The notes beneath the pieces are model-generated. The model was not told the DNA's origin. It worked only from the letters and a program-made list of their open reading frames with translations, and did not search any database. A stretch of 64,000 nucleotides of DNA, from contig NC_039361.1 in NCBI RefSeq assembly GCF_003573695.1, positions 94,428,279 to 94,492,278 of the forward strand. The letters run 5' to 3'. The translations under genes were made by a program, and so were the position numbers. This stretch comes from Papaver somniferum. Its lineage: Eukaryota; Streptophyta; Magnoliopsida; Ranunculales; Papaveraceae. Positions 57,862 through 64,000 of the stretch are shown in pieces (positions within the stretch are counted from its first letter, which is position 1; each line of letters begins with the position of its first letter).

Positions 57862-57876
57862 AAGAAGGGGACTTAA
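57862..57876 (+). other. Polypurine tract of C1
   Basis: aagaaggggacttaa directly before the 3' LTR start. Confidence 0.8.
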
Positions 57877-58001
57877 TGTTGATGGTGGTTTTTAGCATAG
57901 GGTTAAAATCGTAAAACCGTACAACTGACATGACATCACTATGACCATTAGCATATTTATTGAATTGATAAGCATGTCTACGTAAGAATTATCAGGGTAC
58001 C

Positions 58002-60969
58002 TGATAGGGTGTAGAATACATCCTATTTATTATCTATTGTTTATGCTTTCTATGCTATTTTTCTTGTAAATTATGTATTTTACGCATGTTTTTGAGTTAT
58101 TAGGTACTTTGGAGTCGCACGGAGAAAAAGAAGAAGAAATCACCCAAATTGAGCCGAAAGAGCAAAAATGTCATTTCATGGGAGAACACTATCTAGAGCC
58201 CAGTCAAGCTTAAGGGGCAACTGTTGGGAGGAGTGCTAAATACAACGAACTGTGGTTAAGGGGTGGCCACATGTTATAGGATATCCACTAGGGTATCCTC
58301 CTAGCCTGCAGTGGGGTACCGTTATCCATCCCTAAACCACCTAACCCTAAAACCGAGAGTTTATTCTCTCGTTCCTCATTTTCTCAATCATTAGTTACAC
58401 CTGAAACAAAGAAACGGAGGCACAACCATGGTGGATTTAGATCCAGAGAGAAACCAAAAAGAAGATGGTTGAAGGTGATGAAATTCAGAGCTACAGAAAA
58501 TGGTGATGCTTAATAAAGTCGAATTGCAGTAGAAGATTGATGAACCAAGGAATGTTGGGTTCGATTTGAAATCAGGAAACTAGGTTTTAATGGCTGTAGT
58601 GGAATCGAGAATGGGTTTGATGGTGCTATTGGTGGAATCGAGAATGGGTTTGAATCAAGAAAGAGGATCTGAGATTTATAGAAATCGAAGATGGAAGAAT
58701 CTGTTTGAATAAAAAGAAGTTGAAATGGGTATAGACTGGATAAGAATCAGGGTTTGTTTGAGAAGATAAAGATGATGGTCATCTTGAAGTTCAGATCGAG
58801 AAGTGAAGAAATCTGCTGCAGTCCAGCTCGATAATTGAGTAGCATATGCAAATGGGGTTTGAAATGGATCTATGATTTGAATTCAGCACAAAAGAGATAG
58901 GTTCTGTTTCTGTTGATGAATCCGAGAGATGATGATGTTGCAAATGGAATTGATGGGGTTCTGGTGATGAAGACATGGAAGAATTGATGTCGTTGTTGAT
59001 TCGAGCAAGACATGGAGATGAAGAATGGTTCTGTTGTTGTTCGAAAGAGAAGAATTGTTGAGAAGCAAGGATGAATTGATGGGTTCTCGCTGCAATTGGG
59101 TTTATGGTGGAACTGAATCTGAGAGATGCTGGTGTTGTTGGTGACGCTCAAGGGTTGGCTGAAATTGATGTTGTTGTGAGTTTGGAAACAAATAGAGAAG
59201 AAATGGGAGTTGCTGTACAGGGAATGGTTTATGGGTGGAGGTCTGAAATGTTGATGTTGTTGGTAGTGTTTTTGTTTTTGAATTGAAGAACAACAAGACT
59301 ACAGGAATGAAAGAAGAATTGTAGTGTGTGAAATCAAGATATGATAGATGTTGGTGATGCTGTGAAGAGATGGAATTGATTATATCAGAAGGGGTTGTGT
59401 TGGTGCTGCAGCAAATCTCAAGAACCGAGTAGCAGATGATTATGGGTGTGTGACTGTGCTGTTACAGGGATGAATGAAATGTTGCTTGAGAACTAGATGC
59501 ATGTTAGGATTGTCACAGGAGAAGACCAAAAATAGGCCTGAAGTTGGACTGAAATCGCCCTGAAACGGAGGAAACTCTGTCTAAATCTTCCCTCTGATGA
59601 GTCGACTCAGAGATTCAGATGATTCGTAAGGCCTAACTCAGCTGAGTAAGACCAGTTAGCCGAGTAAGATGCTAAATCGGTGTCTGACTTCCCCTTTCTT
59701 TGACCCAGTTGACTAACATAAGACCGTTAGCTCAGCTGTTAACTTTAACGTCCTCCGACGGAATATTCCGTGACTGAGAAGAGGATTCTTGCGACCGGCA
59801 GCACTATTCCGGTGTCGTTTCAGTCCGGATTCCGGTGATCCCGAGTACTTTTCCAGGCGAACAAAAGTGCATATATTTGTGAAGAATTCTCTAGACTCAT
59901 GGGTTTGAGGAATTGGGATTGGATATGGAAAGAGAAGATGGAAGATTTGAGAAAGACTTGGATTTGGAAGTTGAGCTACAAAGGGAAAGGGATTGTATTC
60001 CTAAGAGGATTGCAAGGATATTGAAGCCTATAAATAGAGAAGTTCTCTACACACTTTTGCACACCTCTCTACACACACAACATTTGTGTTTTTGCTTGCT
60101 TTCAAAATTCTTCTTTTAATTATTTGTATGAACTTTAAAAATTCTCCCTTTAATTATTTGGGTGAATTTCAAAAACATGAGTAGCTAATTTTCTTATTGA
60201 TTGAGGATGAATTCCTAGTTCTTAACATGTTTTGAGTTTTGATTTTAAATCTACTTTGAAGTTTTTCACATGATTATCGTTTGTTTTTACTAATAGGAAT
60301 ATTTATACATTCATGGTCGATTGATAGATTGTTTAGGAGGCCAACTAAATTGATTTTTTAATTGATCTAGAGATAGTGAAAGTTAGGGGATAAGTAATCT
60401 TTTCTTGACTCTTTATATAAGTAGCAAACACGAGACCTTGCGGGGGGATCCCGTGGAGCAATTGTGTGTGGAAACAACGTTAGCAAGTAGACCTTGAGCT
60501 AAGAGTCTAACTACTAATATCAACCTAATAAATTCATAAATCTTAATCCGTTTAACTAAATTACATCATGAGTGAGCTACTACTAGGTGGTTTGGTGAAT
60601 AGAATCCGGTAGTCGAGAACTTCTGTATCCAGTGATACTAGGGATTTAGGGGTTTAGCACTGAGCTAGATGCTTTACCTACGGTTGGTGATAATCTGTGA
60701 CTAATAAAATGTGGAAAAGAACATAACTTGAATCATTGTTTTGCAACGAAGAAGGATTCCTTGATCTAATCTCTCTTATTGATTTCAACTTAAACTTTTA
60801 ATTGTTTTATTTACTTATTTTTTTAAGTCTAAAACCAATCCTCCCTTTTTGTGACAACTAAACAACTAAAACCTCTTGGTCCTCGTGGGAACGAACTTGA
60901 CTACACTATATTACTTGTTAATTAGGTGGAAAAATATTAATTAATTTGTTGTGGTTACGACTCGCATCA
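58002..60969 (+). mobile_element. Solo LTR of an Athila/Tat-type gypsy element, family E
   Basis: 2968 bp from TGATAGGGTG to gactcgcatCA, flanked by the perfect duplication gtacc (57997-58001 and 60970-60974). The 5' LTR of C1 shows the unoccupied site. A TATA box (tataaata) lies at 60029-60036, and the end carries cctcgtgggaacga, common near LTR ends of this group. No primer site or coding region lies beside it. The open frames inside it are short and unconvincing. Confidence 0.93.
60029..60036 (+). promoter_or_regulatory. TATA box of the E solo LTR
   Basis: tataaata in gcctataaatagaga, about 0.94 kb before the LTR end. A possible outward promoter toward the right part of the C1 LTR. Confidence 0.55.
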
Positions 60970-61059
60970 GTACCTTTTTTTTAAGTGTCATGTTCCACGG
61001 CAGAACCCTTAATATTGACCGACATCATCTATGCCAAACCCTAATTCTCATGCTACCGC

Positions 61060-61540
61060 GCCAAGGCATGCCAGCCATGCCAGCCTCACCACTGTGCCAA
61101 TGGAAAACCATGCCATGCACATCTCCACGCCAAGGCATGCCAACCGTGCCAGCCGCACCAATGTGCCAATGGAAAACCATGCCAGCCGCACCACTGTGCC
61201 AATGGAAAACTATGCCTTCCACATCTCCGCGCCAAGGCATGCCAACCATGCCAGCCGCACCACTGTGCCAATGGCAAACCATGCCTGCCACATCTCCGCG
61301 CCAAGGCATGCCAACCATGCCAGTCGCACCACTGTGCCAATGGCAAACCATGCCAGCCACATATCCGCGCCAAGGCATGCCAGCCGCACCACTGTGCCAA
61401 TGGAAAACCATGTCAGCCACATCTCCGTGCTAAGGCATGCCAACCATGACAGCCGCACCACTGTGCCAATGGCAAACCATGCCAGCCACGTCTACCGCGC
61501 CAAGGCATGCCAACCATGCTAGCCGCACCATGCGCCAATG
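61060..61540 (+). repeat. 69-bp tandem repeat in C1 3' LTR
   Basis: About seven copies of the unit seen at 50990-51400, with some copies shortened. All frames without stops here come from the repeat structure. Confidence 0.9.
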
Positions 61541-61639
61541 GTATGCCAAACCCTTGGCCCCACCATGCCAAGCCAACCGCACCTTTCCTTGGCCCCAACC
61601 ATACTAGCCGCACCATGTGCCAATGGCATGACACACCTT

Positions 61640-63230
61640 TGGCCAAAAACCCTAGTTTTGGCCACGCCAAACCGCGCCAAGGCATGCCATTCCACATGTG
61701 CCAATGGCATGCCAACCACCTTGCCGCGCCATACCATGCCGGTCTTCCCCCTACGGCTACCAAAACGAAGGCGTGCGACGATCAAAGACCACCCTTCCAT
61801 CCTAGATGCAAATCCTATCCGTCCAAGGTCGCCAAAAAACGCATGGTAACCTTTGGCCCCAAACCCTAGTTTTGGCCACGCCAAACCGCGCCAGTGGCAT
61901 GCCAACCACCTTGCCGCGCCATACCATGCCGGCCTTCCCCATGCGGCTACCAAAACGAAGGCGTACGACGATCAACGGCCACCCTTCCATCCTGGATGCA
62001 AATCCTAGCAGTCCAAGGTCGCCAAACAACGCATGGTAACCTTTGGCCCAAAACCCTATGCCACATGTGCCAATGGCATGCCAACCACCTTGCCGCGCCA
62101 TACCATGCCGGCCTTCCCCCTACGGCTACCAAAACGAAGGCGTGCGATGGTCAACGACCACCCTTCCATCCTAGATGCAAATCCTATCCGTCCAAGGTCG
62201 CCAAAAAACGCATGGTAACCTTTGGCACAAAACCCTAGTTTTGGCCACGCCAAACCGTGCCAAGGCATTCCATGCCACATGTGCCAATGGCATGCAAACC
62301 ACCTTTCCGCGCCATACCATGCCGGCCTTCCCCATGCGTCTACCAAAACGAAGGCGTACGACGATCAACGACCACCCTTCCATCCTGGATGCAAATCCTA
62401 TCCGTCCAAGGTCGCCGAACAACGCATGGTAACCTTTGGCCCAAAACCCTATGCCACATGTTCCAATGGCATGCCAACCACCTTGCCGCGCCATACCATG
62501 CCGGCATTCCCCATGCGGCTACCAAAACGAAGGCGTGCGACGATCAACGGCCGCCCTTCCATCCTAGATGCAAATCCCAGCCGTCCAAGGTCGCCAAACA
62601 ACGCATGGTAACATTTGGCCCAAAACCCTAGTTTTGGCCACGCCAAACCGCGCCAAGGCATGCCATGCCACATGTGCCAATGGCATGCCAACCACCTTGT
62701 CGTGCCATACCATGCCGGCCTTCCCCATGCGGCTACCAAAACGAAGGCGTGCGATGATCAACGACCACCCTTCCATCCTAGATGCAAATCCTAGCTGTCC
62801 AAGGTCGCCAAACAACGCATGGTAACCTTTGGCCCAAAACCCTAGTTTTAACCACGCCGAACCGCGCCAAGGCATGCCATGCCGCATGTGCCAATGGAAT
62901 GCCAACCACCTTGCTGCGCCATACCATGCAGGCCTTCCTTATGCGGCTACCAAAAAGAAGGTCTGCAATAATCAACGACCACTTTTTCATCTAAGATCCA
63001 GATCTTAGCCGTCCAAGGTTACCAGCTAACGCATGGCAACCTTTGGCCCTAGTTTGGTCGCGCCTAAACAAAGCCAAAACCCTAACTTTTGGTCGCGCTT
63101 AAACTGGGCCATATTAAAGCCATGCTGATCATAATTTCATGCCACTGGCTACCAAACAGAAGGTTGCAATAATCGACGGCTACCTTCCTCTTAAGATGTA
63201 AAATCTCGACCGTTGAAGGTCACTACCGAG
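61640..63230 (+). repeat. About 216-bp tandem repeat in C1 3' LTR, eight units
   Basis: The marker ccatcctagatgcaaatcct or a close variant is at about 61797, 61987, 62167, 62390, 62559 and 62772, with decayed units near 62988 and 63187. Three units are shorter (about 170-190 bp) because a ggccacgccaaaccgcgcc block is missing. Confidence 0.88.
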
Positions 63231-63933
63231 CCGACAAGTCTCCCAAGCTCAACTTGCCAGATAACAACAACATGCTAAATATTTTCCAGGAAAACACTCG
63301 AGACATCAACACATGTCACAAACTGGGGGATTCTTATTATGTATTGGTTTGGCGGTTTACAACGTGCGGCGTACACTACGCTCGTTATAAGAAAGTGTCA
63401 TAAGGATTAGGCGGTTAGTAAATACATGGAGTAATGGTGAAACACTTTCTTTTATGGAACATCAATTCCAAGCGTTACCGGTTACCACCTCTTCCCATTT
63501 ACTCACCCATTTTCCATTTCTTAATGAGACCAGAGTACGTTTCACTTCGACTTGTATAAATAGGCATTACCTATTTTCATCGAACAACAAGTTCTGGTCA
63601 GGAGCATACAACACTCAGAAAACATTTGCTAGCTTTCCAATCTGTTAGCTTTCCACTTTCTGATACAAGTCACAAAACAACTACTTTTCCAGAACCAACT
63701 ATTCTGGTCTCAACACTCTCTTCGTTTCCCTCCCCAAAACCAACCCTTCTCCTCCTCTTTATGACCGAAACAAGTCTGGAACGGTCGTTTCTTGGTTTAG
63801 GCCATATTTTTACAGATTGATCTCTCGAATCTAAAGTACTCGCTTGCAGTACATTGTTTAGGGTTTAGGCTCGTTTCTCACCCACACGCCCGAAATTACC
63901 AAAATCAGCAGAAACCGTTTTCACCCTCAAACA

Positions 63934-64000
63934 CTTGGATCTTCTCTGATTATGTGAAACTTAGTGTCTGACCATGTTGAATCAATTTTCACCTTGAGAA
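63934..64000 (-). pseudogene. Upstream part of the C3 retroelement ORF, beyond the C1 insertion
   Basis: After the target duplication cttgg the minus strand stays open (KVKIDSTWSDTKFHIIRED) in the same frame as the ORF at 50070-50780. This shows that C1 inserted into this ORF. The rest lies outside the window. Confidence 0.6.

Larger units (their letters stand above)
50781..63933 (+). mobile_element. Complete family C LTR element C1, carrying an antisense PMD gene
   Basis: 5' LTR 50781-53215, primer site 53218, internal region 53218-57861, polypurine tract 57862-57876, 3' LTR 57877-63933 (with the E solo LTR inside). Flanking bases cctgg (50776-50780) and cttgg (63934-63938) form a target duplication with one change. 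It lies inside the C3 ORF, whose reading frame continues on both sides. It has no gag-pol beyond a possible tiny gag start, so it depends on other elements. The internal cargo is a PMD gene on the minus strand. Confidence 0.85.
57877..63933 (+). repeat. 3' LTR of C1, interrupted by the E solo LTR
   Basis: Starts TGTTGATGGTGGTTTTTAGC, ends caccctcaaaCA. Without the insertion it is about 3084 bp, some 650 bp longer than the 5' LTR, equal to three extra units of the 216-bp array. TATA box at 63555-63562. Confidence 0.9.
41082..64000 (-). mobile_element. Family C gypsy element C3, reverse, runs off the right edge
   Basis: Minus-strand order from the right: sequence 64000-63939, nested C1 (63933-50781), a retroelement ORF (50780-50070), an antisense PMD gene (49693-45972 region), polypurine tract (44590-44576), 3' LTR (44575-41082). 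The 5' LTR and primer site lie outside the window. It has no complete gag-pol here. Its LTR is longer than those of C1 but ends and starts with the same motifs. Confidence 0.75.

Noticed and set aside
58002..60969. A possible host gene in the 3 kb between the two halves of the C1 3' LTR
   Set aside because: TG...CA ends and a perfect 5-bp duplication show a solo LTR. The frames inside are short.
60951..63000. Many overlapping open frames in the 3' LTR of C1
   Set aside because: Same cause as above: GC-rich tandem repeats of 69 and about 216 bp. Frames on both strands are equally open.

Overview
The window is a piece of a plant nuclear genome, almost certainly a eudicot. It is built almost entirely of nested retrotransposons. 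Evidence for a plant: Ty1/copia elements with the initiator-Met tRNA primer site TGGTATCAGAGC, Ty3/gypsy elements of the Athila/Tat kind with a TTTGGGGG polypurine tract, an L1-type LINE with a DUF4283-like ORF1 and a C-terminal RNase H, and plant mobile domain (PMD) genes with GT-AG introns. I saw no single-copy host gene, tRNA, rRNA or CRISPR array. The repeat families look like those of Ranunculales (poppy relatives), but that is a weak guess.

Families are named here for convenience. D: gypsy 3' end, 1-4090. A: copia, LTR about 2.8 kb. B: related copia, LTR about 2.4 kb. C: Tat-like gypsy, LTR 2.4-3.5 kb full of tandem repeats. E: Athila/Tat-type solo LTR. Layout: the D tail (1-4090) is cut by a reverse A-LTR fragment (4091-5564). 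A forward A element follows (5565-13336); its 5' LTR holds a solo B LTR (6849-9263), and its pol is broken off in reverse transcriptase. Then come a reverse B-LTR fragment (13336-14865) and a reverse C block (14866-27568). The C block consists of gag remnant, PBS, LTR, PPT and 3' sequence, and its LTR contains a 5.6 kb LINE (17558-23122). More reverse B sequence (27569-31428) precedes a reverse A element (31429-40318) that keeps gag but has no recognisable pol. A forward A fragment (40319-41081) is followed by a reverse C element (C3, 41082 to beyond 64000), which contains a complete forward C element (C1, 50781-63933). C1's 3' LTR contains the E solo LTR (58002-60969).

The most notable content is in C3 and C1. 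Both carry, antisense to the element, a PMD gene with TATA box, leader exon, leader intron and several coding introns. The two genes are diverged but share the same architecture, including a conserved C-terminal domain. Because the gene lies antisense to the element's genomic RNA, its introns could survive reverse transcription. Both copies now have in-frame stops, many of them CAG to TAG changes as expected from cytosine-methylation decay.

The nesting gives relative ages on the right-hand side: B, then reverse A, forward A, C3, C1, E. Target-site duplications are visible for the B solo LTR (aatct), the E solo LTR (gtacc), C1 (cctgg/cttgg) and probably the LINE (ggcatgcgg). C1's 5' LTR also preserves the empty site for E.
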